Of a DNA stretch of 64,000 bases, positions 10,906 to 23,886 are shown in pieces. Numbering within the stretch: the stretch's first letter is position 1; each line of letters begins with the position of its first letter. The stretch is taken from assembly GCA_963932145.1 (NCBI GenBank), contig OZ010596.1, forward strand, positions 85,416,340 through 85,480,339, given 5' to 3'. The position numbers were made by a program, and so were the translations under genes. The notes beneath the pieces are model-generated. The model was given only the letters and a program-made list of their open reading frames with translations, was not told where the DNA came from and did no database searches. The stretch is from Acanthosepion lycidas (Eukaryota > Mollusca > Cephalopoda > Sepiida > Sepiidae).

Positions 10906-13900
10906 GCCTAAATATTTACCTAAATATGCATAACAATGATTAGATTAAAAAATTTGCTCATATCAACTTTCTCAAATAACAAATAAACCCAAAAAGCACC
11001 ACACCTAAATTGATTCCAAAATTACACTCCCTCTAAACCTTTTGTACATTCAATCTTGACATAGGTCTGACCAATTAATTTTCTTTTACCATCAAATTAT
11101 CAGTTGATGTTCTTTGTTATTTTTTTTTATTCAGAGGAGAATCTCATTTGCTCAGGTTTATCTAGACAAACCTGTTGCTAGATTCACATCAAAATTTAAG
11201 TTTCATATGCTAATGATATCTATCCTACGTGAGGTTTAGGAATTTCCTATAGAGAATACTCATATTCTGTATAATAATTGAAATCTATATTTTTTACTTC
11301 TATTCTTTCCACTTTCCTTATTTCATGTCATTGTTGTTCAGATTATGTTTATACTGTTCCATTGACTAAAAAGAAACCCTCTCAATAAATTGAAACTTAA
11401 CTTTATATTGATATTGAAAACTTTTTACATTTGTTTATTTTTTTCTTGTTATCTAAAGGTACTATGTAAAACAAAAGATAAATATTTTGAAAGACAAAAA
11501 GATTTCAGTGTTAACAATAGCGCATTAGTGTTTTAATATTATTTTCTAATATATTTAACCATTTTCAACAAAATAACACTAAAATACAAAGTTAACCATC
11601 TATTATAAAATCTTTCTTATATCCTCTAATATTATTATAGTGTATCAAAAGTATTTTCATTATTTACAGTCATTTACACCACAGCTTGTAAATGTTTGAA
11701 TGCCAAGTGTTTCCTAGTAGAGAAACAACTAATATTACCACTGCTATTGTTTCAGGTACACATCAAAAAAACAATCTATGATTCCACTATATCATCAATA
11801 TTATTAAACTATCTTTTTTTCATATTAGATAGTGGTAGATGCAAGTATTGAGGTTCTGGTGATTTTGAGGCATTATTTCAAACTGTACCTCAAAACCACT
11901 CACTAAATTTGGGAAATAGAATGAAATGAAACAATATCTGATTGCACTGTCTAAAATGGGATTAAGAGCTTTGAGAGTGATTTGTCTTTTTAAATAAAAT
12001 CCAGAAGTGGGTGACCATAAGTTATTGATTATGAAGCTTTAAAACATAAGATTGTATAGAACCTGACCACCAGTACTCAAAAATATTCAGAAGAGCTAGA
12101 ATCATAGAAAAATATTATGTAGGGTAAGCTTTAAAAGTGTACAGGAACTCTTAAGAGATTAAAAGATGAAAATAATTTTGATATACTCCAATATTTCAGT
12201 AATCATATTTAAATTCTTCAATCTTTATATACAAATTTAATTGTATGATGAAAATGTAACTGAAATAAACCTATTGTATAATTGATTGTAATGATTATGC
12301 AATGCTTGAAAATATAACATGCTCAAAATTAATTTAAACTCTTACAAAAGCAAATAGTTTAGTTAAATATAATTCTTTGTGAATTTTGTGCTAAATTGAA
12401 AGCTGAATGGAAAAGAATTAAGGACTAATACAATCCACAAAGAATCTGTATATCTAAAGCACATCTGTTTTTAGAATATATTTACCTGGAGCAAACATAC
12501 TCAAGTTGTCAAGCTACATTTTATGGGGTTTAAATAACAGAGTTGTTAAAGATATATAAGTTTACTACCAGTAGTTTTGGAAACAACAACTAAAATAGAT
12601 ATTTTAGGTGGGGTACTATATTGTAAATGTCAGTATAAATATAATATTACTTAAGTTAAAAAAAAAAAGAAGCTTTTATTAATGAATAATAATTTAAATT
12701 TTATTTTTCCTTATCTATTATTTCATTTTTTAATGTTTAAAACATTTTATCATACACTGACTTTACAAAGTTGCCATAAAATTAAAACCAAACTTAGCTT
12801 AATATATTGCTGACATATGTGTCTATTCATCTGCAGTCATTCTGGGTATAAATTAAATAGTTGAGAATAAGATTTGAGAAATTTGTTTTACTCTTTGAAT
12901 ACTATGAAACAAAACTTGTAATAGCTTACTTACTGTAATAGTTTAGGAATTATTGAATACGTTTCTTTATTTACTTCAGTCTTTCTTTTGAGTTTATATT
13001 CCAATCACTATTGATAGATGCTACACCAATGACTATATGTGTTAGATACATTAAAGATAGAATTTATTCTTGGTTTCTGTTATTATAGTTTGATTACCAA
13101 ATCTTATATAACATTTAAGAAAAAGCTCATCAATATTATTAGACAATTATTCTCCTTCTGTATTTATTAAGTATCACTTGATCTGAAATATTTTTATTTG
13201 ATTACTTTTAAGAGAATAGTATATATAAATTATTTTTCTTTTTAATGAATTTTCTTTATCTGTTTAGAATGTTCTATTAATTTCATGCAAATATTTTAGT
13301 ATTGTTTTTTGAATGACTTTGTTTTACTTCAACCTGCTTTTTTTATGAAATTCATTCAGAACAAACTATAAATAAGAGAAGAATAAAGGCAACATTTTCA
13401 AAGCCTAGTTCATGTTTCATAAATTGTTAAGATTTTACCTTTTAAAATATACATTTTTCTCCTTGTAGGTACATATAATATGGCTTTTTTTTCTCTCTGA
13501 AGTATTTTTTTCTCTCTGAAATATTTGTTATCTGTGATATAGTATGACATGAATGTTTAGTGTCTGTGTGAAAGCCATGCTACAGTAAGCACACCTTGCA
13601 TTAGTATGACAAGCTAGTTTTGGACAGGAGTGGTAGCTTGATAACCTGAAATATGCTAACAATGACATTCTCTTGAATTTTTGACACTGTCTAAGTTTGG
13701 AATATATTTAAACATATGCTATGAAAAGTTCAATAAAGCACAAGGTTTTGAAATTGAAATGACTTGAAAGTTTAGCAGATCAAATGAAAAATATAAAAAT
13801 AAGTTAAGGAAGAAAAGAAAATTGAATTTATACATGCTTTACTTCATTAAATCAATTGTTTACTTGTAAATAAAAAGAAGAAAAAAAAAAAAAAGGTTTT

Positions 13901-16900
13901 CTAGAATAAGTACAGAAGGTAATACTTGGAGAAATGGAAAGAGACAATTTCTACTGGCTACATAATTGATTCATATTTGATTTTAGAATAGAAAATTATT
14001 GAGAATAAATTACAGAGTAACATGTGTTTAAATCCTGTTTTGAAGAATTTCAGGGAGCTTGGCATGATTTGATAAATAGAAAATAAATCATAATGATGAT
14101 TTCAAAATAAATAAAAGTCCTTCTGTTTAAGTTGAATATATTTAATATATTTTTCACAAATCTGATAAATGAGTAATAAAACTATTTTTTTAAACTTTAC
14201 AAAAGAAAATTACAGATATAATGTATTTTGCCCATATTAAAAAAGAATAAGCATACACTTCTAGAATAAGAATTTTTTAATATATGCTAAAATAGCCTCT
14301 CTTGTATAAACAAGAGACAAAAGTAAGGAATATAGTTTGTGATCTAAAGCCTTAAAGGTAATTTCCCCAAATTATTCAGACATATATGTATATGTGCTGA
14401 AGAAAAAATTTCAGCTAGTAATTTTTCTTTATTTCTTTGTAACTTTTATGTGATTACACTAAGGATAAGAAAAAAAAAGAGGAAAGGAAACCAAACCAAA
14501 CCAATGTAGAGCAATTCAAATTCAAATCTATGAATTCAAACATACTGAAGTGCATACCCACTTCTTGGTAAATGACTATTACAAAAATATCGAACAAACA
14601 AGTATTTTTCCTCCGCAATTTAATAAAAATATATTTCTGTTTGATGATATAAATAAAACTATAAAATGTGATTATGAAACAAAAACATCAATTAGCTATT
14701 TAATGTTCCTGGCAAAGATCAAGGAATCAAGAGTTTTCATTTTACAGTAAATAAACAAAATCATAGCTATGACACAAATAAATTTTTGTTTAATGGCTGT
14801 GCATTCTGGTTTCAAGAAATATGCCTCAAACAAATGCAATTATTTAAATTACTAGCATATTTTTTCCAGTTCAATCGCTCAATGTAAAAATTATAGGATC
14901 ATCAACAAGAAAAATTACAATTAGTACTTTTTGGATTTTATAACTGCCAGAATTCTTTGATGATGTGTTGACTTCACTGAGGAAAAACAATGTTCTTGAA
15001 TAGTGGGTTGCAGATCAGTTTTACAAGATTGAACCTTGTCATTGGCCATTTAAAAAAATTTTTACTGTATATTTTCAATGAGTTTAAAATCCAGACTTTT
15101 TACTGGCCATATCATTGAGTTGATATACCTTTCCTAAAGAAAAGATTTTACATTTTACTTTGTGGAAAAGATGCATGATCAGCTTGAAAAATTATCAAAT
15201 TTATTTTCTATCAATAGATAGAGAAAAGTGTTCAAATTTTCACTATACTCCTGTGCATTGACTGTTGAGGCAATGATTGTACTTTCCTGTGGTCCTTTAT
15301 CTACTATGAAACCTCATATAATAATTTTTGGGGTAAATTTGCTTGTTTTCTTCAAGCTCTCAACTTTAAATATTTAACTGGAATGGCACTAGACTAAAGT
15401 TCCAGAATCATTGCCTACAGAATACAGATTCAAGATTTATCTATGAATAGCCAATCATCACTCAGTGATTGTTTCTCTGTAGCCCACTCTAACTTTGTTT
15501 TCTTCTGTTTATATGTTAGTGTTTAATTTCATTTGTAAATTCTGTTTCATTCAGTCAATTTCTTACCGTTCTACCAGAAGCCTTAATTTCCTGTTTCTGT
15601 CCATTTGATTTTCATTTATTTTCAACACCATTTTCTATCCTGATGCTTTAACATCTTCTAAATGGAAAAATCCACATCCTTTGTCACACTCTGTTTTAGA
15701 TTTCCTTCTCAAAGGAATTTTATAATCCTTTCCAATATTTCAAGTGACAGTGTTGGAAGCATATTTCCCTTCAATTAGCCAAATCCAATGGTTCATTAAG
15801 GTCTGCAAGCACTCTTAACTGCTGAATAATTTGCATATTTAAACTTGTGCTGATATTTGTTTTATGTAGTAATTTTTTTCTTCTACTTGATCTGAAAATA
15901 TGCAATTAATTTAAATAATTTTTTTAAGTATATTTTATGAGGCCAGAATGTTCAGTTATTAAAAGTTGTTTTATATCATGTCTGTAATTTCTTTATTTAC
16001 TGCAAAGTAAAAAAGTTGGGTGAATATCTTTTAATTGTGATGATGCTGTAATTTTTCCTAGGAGTAGTATATTTACTAATGTTATCATGCTTTTATTAAA
16101 ATTATTAAGAGAATCAGAATTAAACTATGCTGAATAATTTTAGTCCTATGAAAATATGTAAAAAACTTTTAACATTCTAAAATAAATGGAATAAACAAAA
16201 GTCATTTATTGTGGAAAGACAAGGAAAAGATTTCATTATCTGTTATTCAAATAATACAATGCAAAATCCTTTCCTTGAGATAAAAGTGTAGCAGAAATGA
16301 TTCATTTTAACTTAATGCAGATGAAGATGGATAATCTAGATTTTAATTTCAAAATCTGACTTGTTAACACGACTTCTCAGTAAGTTTCTAAAAATATTTA
16401 CAAAAAAAAAATGAAGATATAATAAATTTCCTATTAGATAATAGTAATGAGGATAATATTAAACTTTCTGCAACAAACTTGTAAATCTGAATGTTCCTAT
16501 ATAAATAATGTAGCTCTTAGTATACAGCTGCAATAATCATTAGCTTGAATATAAATTTATTCTAATGACATACAGGTGTGATTGTTATTTGAAATTTGAA
16601 TGACCAGTATGCTTCTGATTTCCAGCTGTTTATTTAATGGATTCAGCTCTAGTATTATGAACTCAAGTAGATTCTTCTTACTGATAAATTAAGATTTGGG
16701 CTCCATTTTTATGTTTATAATAATGGAAATGTGGAGTTGGCTTAATGGTTGATAGCAAAGAAAATGAAATTAGTGAAAAGAGTTCAAATTATGGCTGAGG
16801 TAGTCTGAATTAATTTTGAAAGACATGAATTCTCAGTAGGGCAGTTGTAGGATTACTCCCTGCTGCTTGTATCATGTAACTTAGTATAACTCTTTTCATG

Positions 16901-17957
16901 TTAGGTGACAAGAGATGGACACTATCTAGTAACTCCAGTGCTATGAAGAATCCAACATAGTACCCTAATAGGATAATTTGATTTAACTTATGTAATATTG
17001 ATATTTTACAGAGTTTGAGTGTGTATCAGTCATTTAAAAAATATATGCACATTAATTTGGTTGATATTTTCTGACAAAAATTCTATTGCTTCTCATGATT
17101 TTTTTTTATTTCTTCAGAACTGATAAAAACTCCAAGAAACTTGTAGGTAGTTTTATTTTATTAATAATTTTTTTTATTTGCACATTTTTACTCAGTGAAA
17201 CTATTGCAAAATACGAGCATAACTTAATATTGTACCTAAATACTCTGTCAGTAGTCAATGTGTCATTTCATATCTTTACATGTTAATGTTTTTTGTATAG
17301 AGAATAATTGGCTTTTAAGTAGTAATTAAACATTGAATATTCATATCAAGACTGAAAAAATGAAACAAAATTTCCCTTTTATTCATGAGGCTAATGATAC
17401 TTGCTTCATGCACAAAATCTTTCATATTAGTTTACTGATTAATACTTCAGTATATTCATACAATTTTAAGCTTAATTTTTATCTGAAATTTTCTGTCATG
17501 TGTGATCTATATAGATATGTTGTGTTATATGCATTTACAAAGAAGATTATGCTGTGAAATAAATGCTCTTTTTCATCATCAAGCTCATTCTATCAGTAAT
17601 ACTTGCATTAATTCCTGATCACTGACAATCCCCATTTTTATGATTTTTAATACATAGTTAACAAATTCAGTACTGGAACTTGCTGAAACAAATTTGTGAT
17701 AAAGATTGTAAAATTCAGTATGTAATCATCAATTTTTCCTCTTCACCCAAAATATTTAACTTGTTAGTACAGAAAATGACTAAAGCTGAATGGTGGAGTA
17801 TTTGTAAATTTAGTGGGAAGTGATCTGAACAACTAAAACTTTACTCACATATACCAGATCAAAATATTAGCACTAAAATAAAAATAATTATTGTTTCATT
17901 TTCCTTCTATAGCTACAATTTGTTAACTCTCTCTCTTTCACTATGAGAGTTTTTATA
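10906..17957. other. Long A+T-rich stretch without recognised genes
   Basis: About 7 kb with no convincing coding sequence, RNA gene or recognisable transposon. It holds A and T runs and small local duplications (for example tttttctctctgaa twice at about 13485-13520). A very small exon-like segment at 17118-17146 is treated under findings. The appearance is of intron or intergenic DNA. Confidence 0.5.
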
Positions 17958-17959
17958 TA

Positions 17960-18102
17960 CAGTGTAACCCGGATATAAGAGAAACTCGGATATTATCTGG
18001 TCCCAAATTAGAGCCATACTTACCTAAACAAAATAGACAAAACCCGGATATAAGAGACTTCTTATCCGGTCCCGGTAACTCTCTTATATCCGGGTTACAC
18101 TG
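17960..18102. mobile_element. pogo/Tigger-like MITE
   Basis: A 143-bp element with inverted ends CAGTGTAACCCGGATATAAG and its complement, flanked by TA on both sides (17958-17959 and 18103-18104), the target duplication of the Tc1/mariner/pogo superfamily. The word acccggatataagaga occurs directly twice (about 17966 and 18044) and inverted once at the right end, so the end sequence was duplicated internally. It has no coding capacity. Confidence 0.8.
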
Positions 18103-18761
18103 TATTTGCTTAATAAATGTGATATCACAAACAGCTAGTGATAATAATGCCACTATATCAATGTTATTTTCATTTCTAAGTTAAGATTTAGTGACAGAAT
18201 ATTCTTGATATTTATATAATAAATGATTAAATAACTACTCAGGTCAAAATCAAGGTTACAAGTTCTCTATAAAATTTTAATCATTAATATTTTTGTTTTA
18301 AGCAACCTTCAATGTGATAGGTTGGATTGCCTGTTTAGATATTTCTGAGGAATAATTTTTCTGAGATATTGACATCTTACAGAAAGCTAGAAATATTTTT
18401 TTATATGTCTTGAGAAAGATTGAAGTAAAACTGAAAATATTGTAAGTTTGATCTTGTATAAAAGGTAATGTAAATATTTCACTTATTCAAGAATATTTAA
18501 GCTAAAAGGAAAATGTTATGACTCTACAAGTTATAATTTGGGAATCTGACAGTGAAGAAAAAAAGATAAGATTTCTTGTATGGCAGTTTTCATTGTTCTT
18601 CATTTAAATATGCTTATACTGTACAGAAAGGAGTTAGTAAACTTTCTCTATTCCCACTGAGCTGATTAGTAATTTTATTAATTGACATGTTTACAGTTTT
18701 AATACTGTTAAGACATGATTGATCAATAATGTGTGAGAAAGAAAGAAAGAGATTGCTTATT

Positions 18762-18764
<3 letters not shown>

Positions 18765-18834
<70 letters not shown>
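18765..18834. repeat. (TA)n microsatellite
   Basis: About 35 TA units, the longest such tract in the window, preceded by GAAA repeats and followed by TG repeats. Confidence 0.95.
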
Positions 18835-18839
<5 letters not shown>

Positions 18840-19256
18840 GTGTGTAAACATATATCTATACAAATTATAGCAACATATAATAAGCATGGAGCTTGTGTGT
18901 GTTAATTGGATCTTGTTTTTGCATGAAATTCAATTTGAATTCATGATCTGAATATTGTTGCTATATAATAATTATCTGTTAGTTTTTTAATGTTGTTGCA
19001 TAAGGAATTCATAAGAAAAGACAATTTTTCCCCAGTAGTTTAGTTATTATTCTTCCCATTGAGCCCTTTCTACTTTTAACATCATTTATTGGATATCACT
19101 GAAATTAATTTATATTTCATCACATATCCAGATGAGGGGATACATTTTATATCAGAAATGTTCACAGTATGTTGTTATTTTTTTTTCTATATTAGCTATT
19201 TTACTTCTTTTGTTGTATAAATTTTTATTTTCTTCTTGTGTTTTGTGTGTGTATGA

Positions 19257-19278
19257 TATATATATATATATATATATG
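19257..19278. repeat. (TA)n microsatellite
   Basis: About 11 TA units following a short TG tract. Confidence 0.9.
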
Positions 19279-20211
19279 ATGCAATTTGAAAGAAAAGAAA
19301 ATTTGATTTGAAAGTTTTTTTTCTCATCATAGAAAGAAGTTGAGAGATACCATCTCAAAATCTGATGGCATTAGCAACATACTCTAAAGTAGTCTCATTT
19401 ATGCCTGAACATTTTAGTGTTATTTGTATGCTTTTGTTCTTTGCGTAAATAGTTATTTCATATTTAAATAAGTACACTGTTAAAGTGATTTTTTAAACAA
19501 ACATGCTTCTCATTTTATTACGAATAAAATGGATATAATGAAGAAGTGATAAAAAGTTTTCAGTTCAATCCAGTTCTCAAAATCTGATCAAATAACCAAA
19601 CATCAGATTTTCTTTTTGGAAGGGCTTAGTTGGGACTGAGAGCATTTTAGTAAACTCTCATATACTTCAACTTTAAACAGTTATAGGTTTTAAGCAAAGA
19701 TAAAGAACTTTCTGTTTATTTGTTATGTTATATTTCTGTATTCTTTCTGTCCCATGTTCAGTTAACTACTTCATTTTATATAAATTAGAGAAAATTAAAT
19801 GCACCTAAAAAAATAATTATGACTGAACTTTTCATCTGTCAAATGCCAGGTAAATTTGATGGATACAGTCCTGAATTTGTGCACATATGCATACTTCATT
19901 TGAAGTATTTAAAGGCTAAGAATCCCTAAATATGCATGTAATATATATAGAAGAGAAGTACTGCAGATTTTTCTATGAATTGAAGTTAGCAGAATTATTG
20001 ACTGGATTTGTGTCTGCAGCCAGCAATCAGAATTCAGTAGTCTGCTAGAAAAAGAAAAAATAAATAACTAAAAACAAATTTAATACAATTTTTTTTTTAC
20101 TCTCTATGGCTTTGTGGATAAACACAAAAACAACTATGATTACAGGAAGAGCCTTTACACAATGTCTATAAAAGGCTGGTTTTTCTGTTAGACTATGTGT
20201 TTGTGTGCATG

Positions 20212-20235
20212 CACACACACACACACACACACACA
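20212..20235. repeat. (CA)n microsatellite
   Basis: Twelve CA units. The nearby minus-strand open frame of Cys-Val repeats is an artefact of this tract. Confidence 0.9.
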
Positions 20236-20639
20236 ATTTGCCTCATTATTAGCCACTCCATGTTTTATTGATAAAAAAAAATACTTATTGGAATTTAAAG
20301 GTTTATTTGCTGAAAAGATGGCCACATTTACCTGTGTGGTTAGGTTATGTTGGTTCATTTAAATGGTTATTTGGTTATTTAATGTTGAATATTGTTTGGT
20401 TATTTAATATTGAACTTTGTGTGGGATATCCAATGAGGATAAAGATCACTACTCATTAGTAATGATCAACTAGACTAGGCACCCTTGTGTGGTTAGGGTG
20501 AAAGCCAGTTCATTCAGATGTAAACAAATGATAGCCATTTATATGAAATGTCTTGAATTTTGAAGGCTCAAATTAATAGCCACATATCAGTTTGAAGCTA
20601 CAAAGGTTAATTTAATGGATAGAGAGAAAGGTTTAATAA

Positions 20640-21300
20640 CTTTATGCTTGCAAAAGGTAAAACAATGTTGGAATTAAGTTGGTACCCCCAAACTGTGAAT
20701 AAATGTTGGTCTAATAAGTGCAAATTGAGGACTTTATCTCATCATGTAATGTACCATATGAAGAGAGGATAAAAAAAATTGTATTTTTAGGTATTGTAGC
20801 AGTGAGAGAATGTTGAAAAGCACAAGATCTTGGTTCCTAAAATATCTGAGACCAATCAATAGGCCTTCTTTGAAAGACATTCATAAGGCAAATGAATGAA
20901 ATGGGTGACAGAATACATGAAGACATTTTTCAACCATTCTTTTCACTGATGAATGCTATGCTACCATTGATAGACAAGTCAGATGGAGCAAAAGTTTGGT
21001 GGTTACTGGTGGAAAACATCCTTACAAGTTGCAACATCAACAAAGCAAAAGTGTTGTGATGTTTTGTGGTGGGATTATAGGCGATTAAGTGCTGGGCCTA
21101 TAGCAAGTTTCAGATATTGTTAACATGATTTCTAAGGCAAACAAAGCTATGATTCAAGAAGTCACATACTTTTAAAGAGGTAATGATTTTTATGCATAAC
21201 AATACTCCATCATATTCAATTAAGAAAGCTATTGACAATCTGAATAAGATTGGTTTCAAAAGTACTTATTCCTGTAATTATAATTTTTATTTGCAAAATA
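20640..21300 (+). pseudogene. Tc1/mariner-superfamily transposase relic
   Basis: Joined readings give a transposase pattern: around 20940-21060 an ECYATIDRQVRWSK stretch (the ILFTDEC-type first Asp block) followed by GGKHPYKLQHQQSKSVVMFCGG, then at about 21185 FMHNNTPSY, where the second catalytic Asp (normally HDNAPSH) has become Asn, then KKAIDNLNKIGF. Several frameshifts and stops interrupt it. Terminal repeats were not found, so the element limits are unknown. An old dead copy. Confidence 0.65.
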
Positions 21301-22443
21301 ATGTTTCTTGAAGTTCAGTAACCTAGCAGATAGTATTAAATTTAGAAAACCTGTGACTTGTTTTAATTTATGCATATTATGGGAAATATACTACACAATA
21401 ATGTGCAAACATTTCCATAAATCCCTTGATTTGCCCCTAAAAGGAGGTGCTGAATCCTTCACAGCCCAACCAAGAAGGGATATCTCCTTCTCCAGTTCTG
21501 ATGTTTGGTTGTTTGGGAAGTGGGTTGGACTGGGAACTTTTCAGTAACCCTTGTATAAATTAAAAGAAAATTGAACCTTTTCCTTTGTTGGATTTTATTT
21601 TGCTGATGACTGTTTGGTTGCAGCCCAACAATCAAACACCAAATTATCTGGTTTAATCACTGGCTTAGTGAACAAATGAGCCACTATTGTGTCTGACAAT
21701 GACCAGCAGTGAAGGGCTCCAAGTGTAACTATATAAAGGATGCATTGTTACAAAAGGTGGCACTTAGCACTTGACTGAAAGATTACTACTTTATAAACTA
21801 TACTTTCTGTACCAGCTTCTCTTGTATTTATTTGTTAAGTGTTAGAAAATAAACATTTTACCCTTTCCTTATTTTTGTATTACTCTATTTGAAAACAAAA
21901 TGCATGCAGTAGTGTTTTTAAAATACTGCTCTATTTTCTTCATGTTAAACCTTGAAAATAGGTTTTTATAAGTGTTCATTAGAAAACATACCTAATCACC
22001 TGAGAAATACACACTCTTAATAAAAAAAAAATGACTTAACATATACATGTGCTTGTATTTTATGTTTTCTGTATACTGAACTCTATTAACCTGGCAAGAA
22101 CTTATTGTAAATGTCAATGTATTTCTGTGACCACACACACACACACATGAGGTGTGCACATATTTAATTTATTGAGTATTGTTACCAGTCACATAATTGA
22201 AGGAAGTGATACTATTGGTCAGGTTTACTGTCTTGAAATTAAATTCACTCATTTTAGATAAAGATAGTTTTATAATTTTGATGTTGATAATTATTCTCTC
22301 TACAGCTTTGTTACTTGACATAGCTGTCTTCACTTGGCTACCCCCACTTATAATTTACACACACACACATCAAGTAATATATGTCTAATGTTTTTGCAAT
22401 CACAATTATATACAAAATTATTATTTGCACAATAAGCATAATA
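21301..22443. other. A+T-rich spacer
   Basis: No gene recognised. Contains a more G+C-rich segment at 21420-21540, open on the plus strand but without motifs or splice sites, and a short (CA)n at 22131-22147. Confidence 0.4.
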
Positions 22444-22445
22444 TA

Positions 22446-22524
22446 TTAGGTTGTGCAAAAATAATGTCGTTTTCTCACATAGTAACATATGTGAGAAAAC
22501 GACATTATTTTTGCACCAACCTAA
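22446..22524. mobile_element. Palindromic mariner MITE
   Basis: Almost the whole 79 bp is one inverted repeat: TTAGGTTGTGCAAAAATAAT at the left, the same with one G/T difference and one extra base at the right, and a loop of about six bases (gtaaca). It is flanked by TA (22444-22445 and 22525-22526). Its ends resemble the TTAGGTTGGTGCAAAA ends of Hsmar1 mariner and its 80-bp human MITE MADE1 (established knowledge). A half copy lies at 47161-47204. Confidence 0.85.
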
Positions 22525-22591
22525 TACAATGTTCATTAAAAATATGTCAGTTCTTACAGGTGCAAACATGTAAATATCTGCTAAAATCCTT

Positions 22592-22595
<4 letters not shown>

Positions 22596-22665
<70 letters not shown>
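22596..22665. repeat. (TA)n(GA)n compound microsatellite
   Basis: About 25 TA units running into about ten GA units. It directly abuts the dispersed repeat that follows. Confidence 0.95.
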
Positions 22666-23320
22666 TTATGAGGTGCCAGTTTTCCACCTTGACCCATTCT
22701 CTGGCTTGAAGCTGAACTTAGTTATCAGAGGCTATTTGAGACATATACCACAGAAGCATTTTATAGACAGTGATGTCCCCACTATCACTCCAGGCTATGA
22801 CGCGCTTTCAAAAATATATAAAATGTATGTATATAAATATTATATACATTACAAGTTTTAGAAGCTCCCAAAAAATTAACCAATTAATTAGTTAAAAATT
22901 AGCCTCATAACCAGCTGTATCCAGTAAGTGTGGAGCTTGACATCCCAGGAAGGTAGTCCATCTAGAGGAGGAAAGAAAACCATGATTTTAAACCTCCACT
23001 GCCTTGCAGTCATATCCAAGAATGGAAAAGGCTATGGAAGTAAATACAAACAGAAAACCTGGAGTGGAGCCTCAAAGGCGATTGGTTGTCAACACTAACA
23101 ACTTTTTGGCAATGCCTGCAGCCAAGCCATCCACAAATATAATGCTCTGTATTACTTTGGATTGTGTTGGTACAGCAGAGAGGGCGGGGTATGTAGTTTG
23201 GGCATTGCATGGCCTCCATGTACCATCGCCACTCTGGAGAATTCACTCCAGTTTCACCACCAAAGGACTGAAATTTGACCAAACAGGGCACTACATTTAT
23301 CTCGCATGATGAACGGATAC
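22666..23320. repeat. Unclassified dispersed repeat between microsatellites
   Basis: Clearly more G+C-rich than its neighbours and bounded left by (TA)n(GA)n and right by (TG)n. Two bodies are visible, 22666-22800 and 22905-23320, separated by A+T-rich sequence. Both strands have frames of about 100 codons at 23004-23351, but these lack motifs, start and end in microsatellite DNA, and look accidental. The arrangement resembles high-copy cephalopod repeats; family not named. Confidence 0.55.
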
Positions 23321-23322
23321 CT

Positions 23323-23342
23323 AGTGTGTGTGTGTGTGTGTG
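23323..23342. repeat. (TG)n microsatellite
   Basis: About ten TG units at the right end of the preceding dispersed repeat. Confidence 0.9.
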
Positions 23343-23825
23343 TACACGCAATTATAAATTAATTTTGGTACTTTCTTGCATATGTATCTTGGCTACATCC
23401 ATGTCTGAAGACATACAAGATTCCACAGAATGTTTTACTAAATTTTATGCTGACACTATTTTCTATATTGTTTTTTACATTTCATCTTGTAAGCATTTAA
23501 AATGTCTAATTATTTTGGACAAATGTATTTATAGAAACTTCAGTTATATCTGATTTAGATAAAAGGTACTTGTCAAATATTTTATTAACAAATAAACTTA
23601 GTTGAATGCTACATTACTTGACCTATCAAATCTATTCATCAAAGACCTTATAGGCATTTCTCATTTCATTTTCAGTGTAGTGCTTACTTTTCAAATTGAT
23701 AGACATTCTTTTTCTTGTTTACATTTAATTTTTGGTAACTTGTTTCTCAAAAAAGGTTAAAATAACATTATTTTAGAGTGATGTTTTACTAACTTGTAAT
23801 TATGGAAAATATTGTTTAGATTTGT

Positions 23826-23882
<57 letters not shown>
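23826..23882. repeat. (CT)n(TA)n compound microsatellite
   Basis: About nine CT units followed by about 19 TA units. Confidence 0.95.

Positions 23883-23886
<4 letters not shown>

Larger units (their letters stand above)
18105..20639. other. A+T-rich stretch with microsatellites
   Basis: No gene recognised. It holds the (TA)n tracts 18765-18834 and 19257-19278, the (CA)n tract 20212-20235, and T runs. Around 20360-20410 the phrase ggttatttaat repeats three times. Confidence 0.45.

Noticed and set aside
23004..23351. Overlapping 101- and 113-codon frames on opposite strands
   Set aside because: They lie inside a dispersed repeat between microsatellites; neither has a recognisable domain and both run into TG/CA repeats.
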